Below, piece by piece: positions 7,225 through 12,697 of a stretch of DNA of 12,697 nucleotides; positions within the stretch are counted from its first letter, which is position 1, and every line of letters starts with the position of its first letter. The DNA is from Microbacteriaceae bacterium UBA1487 (GTDB taxonomy: Bacteria; Actinomycetota; Actinomycetes; Actinomycetales; Microbacteriaceae): positions 30,738-43,434 of the forward strand of contig DCRR01000019.1 of the NCBI GenBank assembly GCA_002325245.1, in the 5' to 3' direction. The notes below the pieces were generated by a model. The model was not told the origin of the DNA, did no database searches, and was given only the letters and a program-made list of their open reading frames with translations. Both the position numbers and the translations under genes were made by a program.

Positions 7225-7624
7225 CGTAGCCGCCGTCGATGCGCGCTCCCAGGTGCAGGCAGGGGAGCGCGCAGTGGCCGGGCTCGAGGTGGCCGATCAG
7301 CTGCCCGCGCTGCACCGGGTCCCCCGCGGCTACGACCGCGATGACCGGTTCGAAGCTCGAGATGACGCCGTCGGCATGCCGGATCGACAGCACCGGCCGG
7401 TCGACGACGACGCCCGCGAAGTGCACGACGCCGTCGGCGGGGGACCGGATCTCGGCCCCTTCCGCCGCGTGCAGGTCGACTCCGCGGTGGCCCGCCCCGT
7501 AGGGCGTGGCCGGAGCCACGTACGGCCGCGCGATCACGATCGGATCCGCGACCGGCCAGGCCCACACCGCGAGCGCCAGCAGGGCAGCCGCCGCGCGGGA
7601 GGCGCGGGCCGGAAGCGGGATCAT
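7157..7624 (-). CDS. Secreted M23-fold (LytM-like) protein, probably degenerate peptidase
   Basis: A 155-residue protein. Residues 1-26 look like a signal peptide (MIPLPARASR, then an Ala/Leu-rich helix), so it acts outside the membrane. The M23 core follows: H46-RGV-D50 supplies two zinc ligands, and H124 in CLHLG matches the third. The first histidine of the usual HxH is C122, and the segment SSFEPV (89-94) lacks the His of the usual YxHL. Two catalytic histidines therefore appear replaced, as I recall for the actinobacterial protein next to rpsB (Rv2891 in M. tuberculosis). It may bind cell wall or regulate another enzyme rather than cleave peptidoglycan. I chose ATG 7624 because the signal peptide starts there; the frame stays open upstream to 7924 but that part has no M23 or signal features. 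No strong ribosome binding site is visible. Confidence 0.85.
   Translation of the reverse strand: MIPLPARASRAAAALLALAVWAWPVADPIVIARPYVAPATPYGAGHRGVDLHAAEGAEIRSPADGVVHFAGVVVDRPVLSIRHADGVISSFEPVIAVVAAGDPVQRGQLIGHLEPGHCALPCLHLGARIDGGYVNPLLLLGGLPRSVLLPTRAPP
7190..7206. terminator. Perfect hairpin inside the convergent gene overlap, possible bidirectional terminator
   Basis: TCGGGGG (7190-7196), loop AGA, CCCCCGA (7200-7206) form a 7-bp perfect stem lying within both the MMPL and the M23 reading frames, just before their ends. On the minus strand it is followed by the T-containing TCCGTGTTGTTG, so termination of the M23 transcript is plausible. No T-tract follows on the plus strand. Confidence 0.4.
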
Positions 7625-7723
7625 CGCTCGAGTCTTGTGAGCCGAGACGCGGTGCGCGGCGCGCGCCCCGGGGGCAGGGGAGAGTGGCGCCTCGGCGCAC
7701 TCTGGGGAGGCGGAGTCCGCAGT

Positions 7724-7731
7724 GCTACACT
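7724..7731 (+). promoter_or_regulatory. Extended -10 promoter for rpsB
   Basis: TGCTACACT: the TG lies at 7723-7724 and the -10 hexamer TACACT at 7726-7731. No good -35 hexamer is seen 16-18 bases upstream, which an extended -10 can tolerate. Transcription would start near 7738, giving a leader of about 215 bases before the rpsB ATG. Confidence 0.5.
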
Positions 7732-7910
7732 CATCCCAGCATCTCGCCTCGGCGAGGTGACTTCGCGTGCCCATCCGCGCTCCGCCGAACTCGGCGAAAC
7801 GCTGGCCGCCGCATCCATCAGTCCTCACCCCGGTTCTCCGGCGCGAGGTGGATGTCTGGCCAGGGCACCAGGGCTCGCCCCCAACCGGGTGCGACACACA
7901 ACTGAGAACC

Positions 7911-7946
7911 GCAGGTCGCGGCATGCCGCGCCTGCCAGAAAAGGAG
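7911..7946 (+). promoter_or_regulatory. Hairpin adjoining the rpsB ribosome binding site
   Basis: GCAGG (7911-7915) pairs with CCTGC (7931-7935), and CGCGGC (7917-7922) with GCCGCG (7925-7930), leaving one bulged T at 7916: an 11-bp stem with a very tight loop (or 10 bp with a CATG loop). The Shine-Dalgarno sequence AAGGAG follows at 7941-7946, five bases after the stem. The position suits translational control, perhaps feedback by S2, which is known for rpsB in E. coli through an unrelated leader. Confidence 0.5.
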
Positions 7947-7953
7947 CACGGCC

Positions 7954-8907
7954 ATGGCCGTCGTCACGATTCGCCAGCTGCTCGACAGCGGCGTTCACTT
8001 TGGACACCAGACCCGTCGGTGGAACCCGAAGGTCAAGCGCTTCATCCTGACCGAGCGCAGCGGCATTCACATCATCGACCTGCAGCAGTCGCTGGCCTAC
8101 ATCGACAAGGCCTACGAGTTCGTCAAGGAGACGGTCGCCCATGGCGGCACCGTGCTCTTCGTCGGAACCAAGAAGCAGGCCCAGGAGGCCATCGCCGAGC
8201 AGGCGCAGCGCGTGGGCCAGCCCTACGTCAACCAGCGCTGGCTCGGGGGACTCCTCACCAACTTCCAGACGGTGTCGAAGCGTCTCGCGCGCATGAAGGA
8301 GCTCGAGGAGCTCGACTTCGAGGACACCACGAAGGGGTTCACCAAGAAGGAACTCCTCATCAAGAAGCGCGAGCTCGACAAGCTGCACAAGTCGCTGGGT
8401 GGTATCCGCAACCTCACCAAGACCCCGAGCGCCATGTGGGTCGTCGACCCCAAGCGCGAGCACCTCGCCATCGACGAGGCGCGCAAGCTCGGCATCCCGG
8501 TCATCGGCATCCTCGACACGAACGCCGACCCGGACGAGCTCGCCTACCCGATTCCGGGCAATGACGACGCGATCCGCTCGGTCAGCCTGCTGACCCGCAT
8601 CATTGCGGACGCCGCGGCCGAGGGCCTCATCCAGAAGCACCAGAAGCCCGAGGCCGAGGGCAACGTCTCGGCCGTCGAGCCGCTCGCCGAGTGGGAGCGC
8701 GAGCTCCTCGAGGCCGGCAAGGCCGAGGAGGCCAAGGCCGAGGCGCCCGCCGAGGAAGCCAAGGCTGAGGAGCCCAAGGCTGAGGATGCCAAGGCCGAGG
8801 CGCCCGCCGCCGAGGAGGCCAAGGCTGAGGAGCCCGCCAAGAAGGCGCCCGCCAAGAAGGCTGCCGCGAAGACCGAGGCCGCGCCGGCCGAGGCCGCCGC
8901 CGAGTAA
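7954..8907 (+). CDS. rpsB: 30S ribosomal protein S2
   Basis: A 317-residue S2. Residues 1-235 are a complete and well conserved S2 core: GVHFGHQTRRWNPKVKRFI (13-31), FVGTKKQAQ (near 70), NQRWLGGLLTNFQTV (near 92-106) and PVIGILDTNADP. S2 joins the small subunit late and is needed with S1-like proteins for mRNA binding. The start has a strong AAGGAG with seven bases of spacing. The last 60 or so residues are an Ala/Glu/Lys/Pro-rich tail, common in actinobacterial S2 but unusually repetitive here, ending with KKAPAKKAAAK, reminiscent of histone-H1-like tails. It heads the rpsB-tsf operon. Confidence 0.98.
   Translation: MAVVTIRQLLDSGVHFGHQTRRWNPKVKRFILTERSGIHIIDLQQSLAYIDKAYEFVKETVAHGGTVLFVGTKKQAQEAIAEQAQRVGQPYVNQRWLGGLLTNFQTVSKRLARMKELEELDFEDTTKGFTKKELLIKKRELDKLHKSLGGIRNLTKTPSAMWVVDPKREHLAIDEARKLGIPVIGILDTNADPDELAYPIPGNDDAIRSVSLLTRIIADAAAEGLIQKHQKPEAEGNVSAVEPLAEWERELLEAGKAEEAKAEAPAEEAKAEEPKAEDAKAEAPAAEEAKAEEPAKKAPAKKAAAKTEAAPAEAAAE
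8731..8835 (+). repeat. Internal imperfect repeat coding the S2 tail
   Basis: Two copies encode AKAEAPAEEAKAEEP (residues 260-274; bases 8731-8775) and AKAEAPAAEEAKAEEP (residues 279-294; bases 8788-8835), spaced by 57 bases. The second copy has one extra Ala codon. DNA identity between copies is high, which suggests recent tandem duplication within the gene. Confidence 0.75.
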
Positions 8908-8916
8908 TTCCGAGAG

Positions 8917-8940
8917 CCGGGCGGGCACACGCCCGCCCGG
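8917..8940 (+). terminator. Hairpin between rpsB and tsf, attenuator or processing site
   Basis: CCGGGCGGGC (8917-8926), loop ACAC, GCCCGCCCGG (8931-8940): ten perfect base pairs beginning ten bases after the rpsB stop. No T-tract follows, so partial termination, RNA stability or processing are all possible. A similar intercistronic structure is known in other bacteria, where rpsB is made in excess of tsf or at a different level. Confidence 0.6.
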
Positions 8941-8999
8941 ACTTCCCGGCGCAACCCGCCGTTCATCTGTTTCACACTCAAGCCAGTTAGGAAGCATCC

Positions 9000-9827
9000 A
9001 TGGCCAACTTCAGCCTGGAAGACGTCAAGGCCCTGCGCGAGCGCCTGGGCACCGGAATGGTCGACACCAAGAACGCTCTCGTCGAGGCCGATGGCGACAT
9101 CGAGAAGGCCGTCGAGATCCTGCGCCTCAAGGGAGCCAAGGGCAACGCGAAGCGTGCCGACCGCTCCACGAGCGAGGGTCTCATCGCCGTCGTCGAGTCG
9201 GCCACGGCCGTCACGATGATCGAGCTCGCCTGCGAGACCGACTTCGTCGCGAAGAACGACAAGTTCGTCGCGCTCGCCGAGAAGGTCGTTGCCGCTCTCG
9301 CCGACTCCGGCGCCGAGACGGTGGATGCCGCGCTCGCGGTGGCCGTCGACGGCGGCACGGTGGGCTCGCTCATCGAGGACCAGGCCGCGACCATCGGCGA
9401 GAAGGTCGAGCTCCGCCAGGTCTCGCGCATCGCCGGCGAGAAGTTCGCCGTCTACCTGCACCGCACCAGCAAGGACCTGCCGCCGCAGATCGGCGTTGTC
9501 GTCGCCTACACGGGTGACGACGCCGACACCGCACGCAGCGTGGCCCAGCACATCTCGTTCGCCGCGCCGGTCTACCTGTCGCGCGAGGACGTGCCCGAGG
9601 CCGAGGTCGCCAACGAGCGCCGCATCGTCGAGCAGATCAGCCGCGAGGAGGGCAAGCCGGAGGCCGCCCTTCCGAAGATCGTCGAGGGTCGCCTGGGCGC
9701 CTTCTTCAAGCAGGTCTCGCTGCTCGAGCAGGACTACGCGCGCGACAACAAGCTGTCGATCAGCAAGGTTCTCGCCGACGCGGGCCTGACCGTGACGGGC
9801 TTCGCCCGCTTCAAGGTCGGCGCCTAG
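9000..9827 (+). CDS. tsf: Translation elongation factor EF-Ts
   Basis: A 275-residue EF-Ts, the guanine nucleotide exchange factor that regenerates EF-Tu-GTP in the cytoplasm. The N-terminal UBA-like domain holds LRERLGTGMVDTKNALVEA (12-30), and the nucleotide-exchange motif ETDFVAKNDKF (79-89) is intact; the core continues to HISFAAPVYLSREDVPEAEV. The start is set by AGGAAG at 8989-8994 with five bases of spacing. It is the second gene of the rpsB-tsf operon, 92 bases after rpsB, and the hairpin after it probably closes the transcript. I see nothing abnormal in length or conserved residues. Confidence 0.98.
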   Translation: MANFSLEDVKALRERLGTGMVDTKNALVEADGDIEKAVEILRLKGAKGNAKRADRSTSEGLIAVVESATAVTMIELACETDFVAKNDKFVALAEKVVAALADSGAETVDAALAVAVDGGTVGSLIEDQAATIGEKVELRQVSRIAGEKFAVYLHRTSKDLPPQIGVVVAYTGDDADTARSVAQHISFAAPVYLSREDVPEAEVANERRIVEQISREEGKPEAALPKIVEGRLGAFFKQVSLLEQDYARDNKLSISKVLADAGLTVTGFARFKVGA

Positions 9828-9847
9828 TCAGTCCGCATCATCGCCGC

Positions 9848-9881
9848 AGCGCCCCGCAGATCCTCGGATCGGCGGGGCGCT
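9848..9881 (+). terminator. Terminator-like hairpin after tsf
   Basis: AGCGCCCCGC (9848-9857) pairs perfectly with GCGGGGCGCT (9872-9881). After one A-G mismatch the stem continues inside as GATCC/GGATC (9859-9870). The structure starts 20 bases after the tsf stop. The tail (GTGCGTTGCGG) is only slightly T-rich, as is common in high-GC actinobacteria. It may also serve the convergent CPBP gene, whose stop is at 9922. Confidence 0.7.
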
Positions 9882-9921
9882 GTGCGTTGCGGCCGCCGGA
9901 GGCGATCCGGGCCCCGGTGCG

Positions 9922-10851
9922 TCAGGCGACGGGGCTGGCGGTGCTCGTGGTCTCGGCAATGTTCCGCGCGGGGCGGAATCGCCCGGTCGCGATGAGCACG
10001 ACCACGAGCAGCGCGGGCACGATCCAGCCGGACCAGCCGAGGATGGTGGCCTGCGTGGGGTCGACGATGTCGCCCGCGGCGACCACGAGCAGCGACAGTC
10101 CCGCCGCGGCGTTGAAGGCCCCGTGTGCGAGGGCGGCGGGCCAGACGGAGCCGGAGCGGATCCGCAGCCAGCCGAAGACGCCGCCGACGACGATGCACAT
10201 GCCGCACATGCTGAGCACGGCCAGCCAGCCGGGCGCGGTCGGGTAGTTGTAGCCGAGCAGGATGAGCGGCGCGTGCCAGAGACCCCAGATCACACCCGAG
10301 ATGAGAACGGCGGGACCGGCGCCGAGCGGCATCAGCTTGGGCAGCAGCCAGCCGCGCCAGCCGAGCTCCTCGCCGAGCGCGGGGATGGTGTTCAGCAGCG
10401 CCGCGGGCACGATTGACACCGCCTGCAGCAGTACGAGCAGCTCGAGGGGCATCGGCAGTGGGCCCGCCTCGGCGATGAGAGGCTCCAGGTAGGCGCGGAA
10501 ACCCGAGAAGCCGACCAGGTCGGAGCGGTACAGCCCGAAGGCGGCACCGGTCAGCAGCGCCGCCACGATCATGCCGATGGCGAGCACGAGGCCGAGGACG
10601 AGGAACAGCGCGAAGCGGCGGCCGGGGCCGGGGCTCCGGAGCCCGAGCGCGGTGCGCCAGTCGGGCTCGCGGTCCACGACGCGCACCACGAGGATCGCGG
10701 CGATGGCGGGCGTGGCCATCATGGCGATCGCGAACGCGGTGAACCACGGGTTGGTGAGGCCCCCGGTGAACCACAGGGGGAGTGCGACCAGCCACGCGCC
10801 GCCGAGGGCGAGCAGCGTGAAGACGACGATGGAGCGGACGGGCAGTCGCAT
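9922..10851 (-). CDS. CPBP-family intramembrane glutamic endopeptidase (CAAX protease/Abi-like)
   Basis: A 309-residue, very hydrophobic protein with about eight membrane helices. All family motifs are present in order: EELGWRG (E161, E162, R166), the W-x3-H motif IWGLWH (H193), and HGAFN (H243, N247). These form the intramembrane active site of the Rce1/CPBP family. Bacterial members are linked to prenylated-peptide processing, bacteriocin self-immunity, or signalling, but the substrate here is unknown and no bacteriocin gene is adjacent. The start is set by GAGGAAG on the minus strand (10856-10862), five bases before ATG 10851. The gene lies between tsf and pyrH on the opposite strand and breaks an otherwise conserved + strand run, so it is likely an insertion with its own promoter. 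Its GC content matches its neighbours. Confidence 0.93.
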   Translation of the reverse strand: MRLPVRSIVVFTLLALGGAWLVALPLWFTGGLTNPWFTAFAIAMMATPAIAAILVVRVVDREPDWRTALGLRSPGPGRRFALFLVLGLVLAIGMIVAALLTGAAFGLYRSDLVGFSGFRAYLEPLIAEAGPLPMPLELLVLLQAVSIVPAALLNTIPALGEELGWRGWLLPKLMPLGAGPAVLISGVIWGLWHAPLILLGYNYPTAPGWLAVLSMCGMCIVVGGVFGWLRIRSGSVWPAALAHGAFNAAAGLSLLVVAAGDIVDPTQATILGWSGWIVPALLVVVLIATGRFRPARNIAETTSTASPVA

Positions 10852-10870
10852 CGATCTTCCTCACCAAGTC

Positions 10871-10900
10871 AAAAGTTGTTCTAGTGAAACTATAACTACC
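10871..10900 (-). promoter_or_regulatory. AT-rich promoter and operator candidate of the CPBP gene
   Basis: On the minus strand a good -10 box TATAGT lies at 10889-10894; no clear -35 box is seen. It overlaps a 17-base imperfect palindrome, TAGT (10882-10885) to ACTA (10895-10898), with 12 of 16 paired positions symmetric. This looks like a repressor site over the promoter. The pyrH promoter lies further right and is read the other way. Confidence 0.5.
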
Positions 10901-10957
10901 GACGTTCGGGTGCGCGAGCTCCGCGTCGCGCCGCGCCGGGATCGCGCCCGGCCCAGG

Positions 10958-10993
10958 TATCCTGAAAAGGCATCCCCCACACTCTTGAGGAAG
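10958..10993 (+). promoter_or_regulatory. pyrH promoter -10 box and ribosome binding site
   Basis: TATCCT at 10958-10963 is a typical actinobacterial -10 hexamer; no matching -35 is clear. Transcription would start near 10970. The Shine-Dalgarno GAGGAAG lies at 10987-10993, four bases before the ATG at 10998, giving a short leader of about 28 bases. Confidence 0.5.
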
Positions 10994-10997
10994 TCCC

Positions 10998-11726
10998 ATG
11001 TCGAGTCGCCGCCGTGTCCTGCTCAAGCTCTCCGGTGAAGCGTTCGGCGGTGGACAGCTCGGGGTCAACCCCGACATCGTGAGCGCGATCGCCCGCGAGA
11101 TCGCCGTCGCAGCGCCCCAGCGCGAAGACGATCCCGACGGCGTCGAGGTCGCGGTCGTCGTCGGCGGCGGCAACTTCTTCCGCGGCGCCGAACTCAGCCA
11201 GCGCGGCATGGATCGCGGCCGCGCCGACTACATGGGAATGCTCGGCACCGTCATGAACGCGCTCGCGCTTCAGGACTTTCTCGAGCAGGCGGGGGCGCAG
11301 GTCCGGGTGCAGTCGGCGATCGCCATGACCCAGGTCGCGGAGCCGTACATCCCGCTGCGAGCCGAGCGGCACCTGGAGAAGGGACGCATCGTCATCTTCG
11401 GCGCCGGAGCGGGGCTGCCCTACTTCTCGACCGACACCGTGAGCGCCCAGCGCGCCCTCGAGATCGGCGCCGACGCCGTGCTGGTCGCCAAGAACGGCGT
11501 CGACGGCGTCTACACGGCTGACCCGCGCACGAATCCCGACGCCGTGCGGCTCGAGGAGATCAGCTACCAGGAGGCGCTCGTGCAAGGCCTCAAGGTGGTC
11601 GACTCCACCGCGTTCAGCCTCTGCATGGACAACGGAATGCCGATGCGCGTGTTCGGCATGGAGCCGGCGGGCAACGTCACGCGAGTGCTTCAGGGCGAGC
11701 ACATCGGCACGCTCGTCCGCCCGTGA
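10998..11726 (+). CDS. pyrH: UMP kinase
   Basis: A 242-residue bacterial UMP kinase of the amino acid kinase fold, which phosphorylates UMP to UDP in pyrimidine synthesis and is normally hexameric with GTP activation and UTP inhibition. Visible signatures: KLSGEAF with K10, VVVGGGNFFRG (54-63, R62), RADYMGMLGTVMNALAL (75-91), the UMP-binding FSTDT (143-147), and the nucleotide-binding KNGVDGVYTADPRTNP (165-180). Length is normal. It has its own promoter candidate. Its stop overlaps the GTG start of the next gene (GTGA at 11723-11726), so pyrH and the membrane protein are probably co-transcribed. frr, the usual next gene, is not there. Confidence 0.98.
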   Translation: MSSRRRVLLKLSGEAFGGGQLGVNPDIVSAIAREIAVAAPQREDDPDGVEVAVVVGGGNFFRGAELSQRGMDRGRADYMGMLGTVMNALALQDFLEQAGAQVRVQSAIAMTQVAEPYIPLRAERHLEKGRIVIFGAGAGLPYFSTDTVSAQRALEIGADAVLVAKNGVDGVYTADPRTNPDAVRLEEISYQEALVQGLKVVDSTAFSLCMDNGMPMRVFGMEPAGNVTRVLQGEHIGTLVRP

Positions 11727-12061
11727 CCGGACCGCGCGCCCGCAGCGTCTGGGACATCGCGCTGTCGATCCTGCTGCTGATCCTGACCACGCTGATCGGC
11801 GTGTTCGGCGCGCTTCTGGCGACCGTGACCTTCGCCACGCTCGGCACCTGCGTCGGCGACTGCTCGCTCGACGGGGCCACGAGCGCGCTGTTCCTCGCCG
11901 GAGCGGCCGCGGTGATCGTGGTCGCGGCCGGGGTGATCGGCACGGTCGTCGCCCTGGTGCGTCGCCGCCGCGCCTGGTGGGTGGCACTGCTCACGCTGGT
12001 CGGCGTCATCCTCGTCTGGGTGGCCGGCTTCCTGCTCTACGGCGTCGCGGTCAGTGGCTGA
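11723..12061 (+). CDS. Small three-helix membrane protein, possibly DUF6264-like
   Basis: A 112-residue protein with three predicted membrane helices: about 12-38, 52-79 and 85-110, with an Arg cluster (RRRR, about 80-83) in a probable cytoplasmic turn between the second and third. A pair of cysteines (C43, C47) lies in the first extracytoplasmic loop and could form a disulphide. Such small WD-start membrane proteins are frequent in Microbacteriaceae, and I tentatively recall DUF6264, but I cannot confirm this. No function is known. The GTG start overlaps the pyrH stop and has no clear Shine-Dalgarno sequence, so translation probably depends on coupling. Its stop overlaps the next gene by eight bases. 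Confidence 0.75.
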   Translation: MTGPRARSVWDIALSILLLILTTLIGVFGALLATVTFATLGTCVGDCSLDGATSALFLAGAAAVIVVAAGVIGTVVALVRRRRAWWVALLTLVGVILVWVAGFLLYGVAVSG

Positions 12062-12697
12062 GTTCGATCCCTACGGCGCCGACGTGCTCGCGGGGGACTG
12101 GCGCGGCCGGGGGAAGGTCAGCGTGCCCCGCGTGGCCGTCGAGCGCGGCCTCGTCGTGGAACTCGCCCCCGAGATCGACCCCGGCGGATGGGTCGGCGCA
12201 ATCGTCGGATTCGAGAAGGGCCGGGTCGCGCTCGAGGACCGCGCGGGCAGAGTGCGCTGGTTCCCGCTCGGCGGCGGGTACCTGATCGACGGCGCGCCCG
12301 TCGTGCTCGATCCGCCGCGTGCGGCGCCCCGGAGCGCCGCACGCACGGCCTCCGGCGCGCGCGTCATCGAGGCCGAGAACCCGAATGCCGCGCGCCGCGC
12401 GCGCGTGGCGCGCGCCAGCCGCATTCTCGTCGAGGGGCGCCACGACGCCGAACTGGTCGAGAAGGTCTGGGGCAGCGATCTGCGGGCCGAGGGCGTCGTC
12501 GTCGAGTACCTCGGCGGCATCGACGATCTGGCGGCCGTCATCGGCGAACGGCAGCCCGGACCGGGCGCGCGACTCGGGGTGCTCGTGGATCACCTCGTTC
12601 CCGGATCCAAGGAGAGCCGGATCGCCCAGTCGATCCGGCATCCGCACGTGCTCATCGTGGGGCACCCCTACGTCGACGTGTGGCAGTCGGTCCGGCC
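12054..12697 (+). CDS. DUF3097 family protein, 3' truncated by window end
   Basis: The frame is open from GTG 12054 to the end of the window; 214 residues are visible. It matches the conserved actinobacterial DUF3097 family: an N-terminal YGADVLAGDWRG segment (7-18), a small beta-rich domain (about 20-85, with VALEDRAGRVRWFPL), an Arg/Ala-rich linker, then the family hallmark LVEGRHDAELVEKVWGSDLR (about 125-144), EYLGGIDDL, VLVDHLVPGSKESRI, and VGHPYVDVWQSV. The EGxxD and DHLVPG motifs recall Toprim folds, as in DNA primases and RNase M5, suggesting a nucleic-acid enzyme; this is inference. The usual full length is about 270-290 residues, so roughly a quarter is missing. It overlaps the stop of the membrane protein gene by eight bases, without a clear Shine-Dalgarno sequence. 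Confidence 0.92.
   Translation, partial: MAEFDPYGADVLAGDWRGRGKVSVPRVAVERGLVVELAPEIDPGGWVGAIVGFEKGRVALEDRAGRVRWFPLGGGYLIDGAPVVLDPPRAAPRSAARTASGARVIEAENPNAARRARVARASRILVEGRHDAELVEKVWGSDLRAEGVVVEYLGGIDDLAAVIGERQPGPGARLGVLVDHLVPGSKESRIAQSIRHPHVLIVGHPYVDVWQSVR

Larger units (their letters stand above)
7625..7953. other. 329-base gene-free stretch: rpsB promoter and structured leader
   Basis: No convincing gene lies here on either strand. The left 100 bases (7625-7725) would carry the promoter of the minus-strand M23 gene, though I see no clear boxes for it. The rest is the rpsB promoter and an untranslated leader of about 215 bases. The leader contains several short GC-rich hairpins: CTCGC/GCGAG (7743-7756), CGCCG/CGGCG (7783-7796), CCGG/CCGG (7830-7841) and the large one next to the ribosome binding site (7911-7935). 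Confidence 0.6.

Noticed and set aside
7625..7924. Upstream extension of the minus-strand M23 protein to ATG 7924
   Set aside because: The extra 100 residues precede the signal peptide, show no conserved feature, and the start would fall within the rpsB leader hairpin.
7757..7953. Leader peptide or upstream open frame before rpsB
   Set aside because: The GTG frame runs through and past the rpsB start without a stop near the leader and has no conserved features, so no regulatory peptide can be claimed.
9922..10851. CPBP protease as part of an abortive infection or bacteriocin immunity system
   Set aside because: No toxin, bacteriocin precursor, lanthipeptide or phage-defence gene is adjacent; the motifs support only the protease family.
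10896..11987. 363-residue minus-strand open frame opposite pyrH
   Set aside because: It is antisense to a well conserved enzyme and has no recognisable motif or ribosome binding site.

Overview
The window looks like chromosomal core sequence from a very GC-rich actinobacterium. I infer Microbacteriaceae (a Microbacterium- or Leucobacter-like genus) from codon use, protein style and gene order; the genus cannot be fixed from this window. The order comM-dprA-xerC-(M23 peptidase)-rpsB-tsf-pyrH resembles, from memory, the Mycobacterium tuberculosis Rv2897c to Rv2883c region, so most of this is conserved actinobacterial backbone. I found no tRNA, rRNA, CRISPR array, insertion sequence, phage gene or recognisable defence system, and no clear candidate for a new system.

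Left part (1-4515, all + strand): the 3' three quarters of a comM/yifB AAA+ gene, overlapping dprA by ATGA, so both DNA-processing proteins are probably made together. Next come a class III cyclic-nucleotide phosphodiesterase (cpdA, Rv0805-like) and the tyrosine recombinase xerC. The 104 bases between cpdA and xerC hold a short 8-base tandem repeat followed by two copies of a 15-base hairpin repeat.

Middle part (4537-7624): a divergent pair, a MarR-type repressor (-) and an MMPL/RND transporter (+), shares an AT-rich control region of about 50 bases. The regulator's promoter and start look leaderless. The transporter is convergent with, and overlaps by 68 bases, a small secreted M23-type protein (-) that lacks two catalytic histidines. 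A perfect hairpin lies inside the overlap.

Right part (7625-12697): a 329-base gene-free stretch carries an extended -10 promoter and a structured leader for rpsB, including an 11-bp hairpin six bases from the ribosome binding site. rpsB (S2) and tsf (EF-Ts) follow, with a hairpin between them and a terminator-like hairpin after tsf. A CPBP intramembrane protease (-) with its own AT-rich promoter/operator region separates tsf from pyrH (UMP kinase). pyrH is followed, with overlapping start and stop codons, by a small three-helix membrane protein and the start of a DUF3097 gene that runs off the window. frr, the usual neighbour of pyrH, is not directly downstream.

The most useful leads are the rpsB leader hairpin, the MarR/MMPL control region, the hairpin in the convergent gene overlap, and the degenerate M23 protein.
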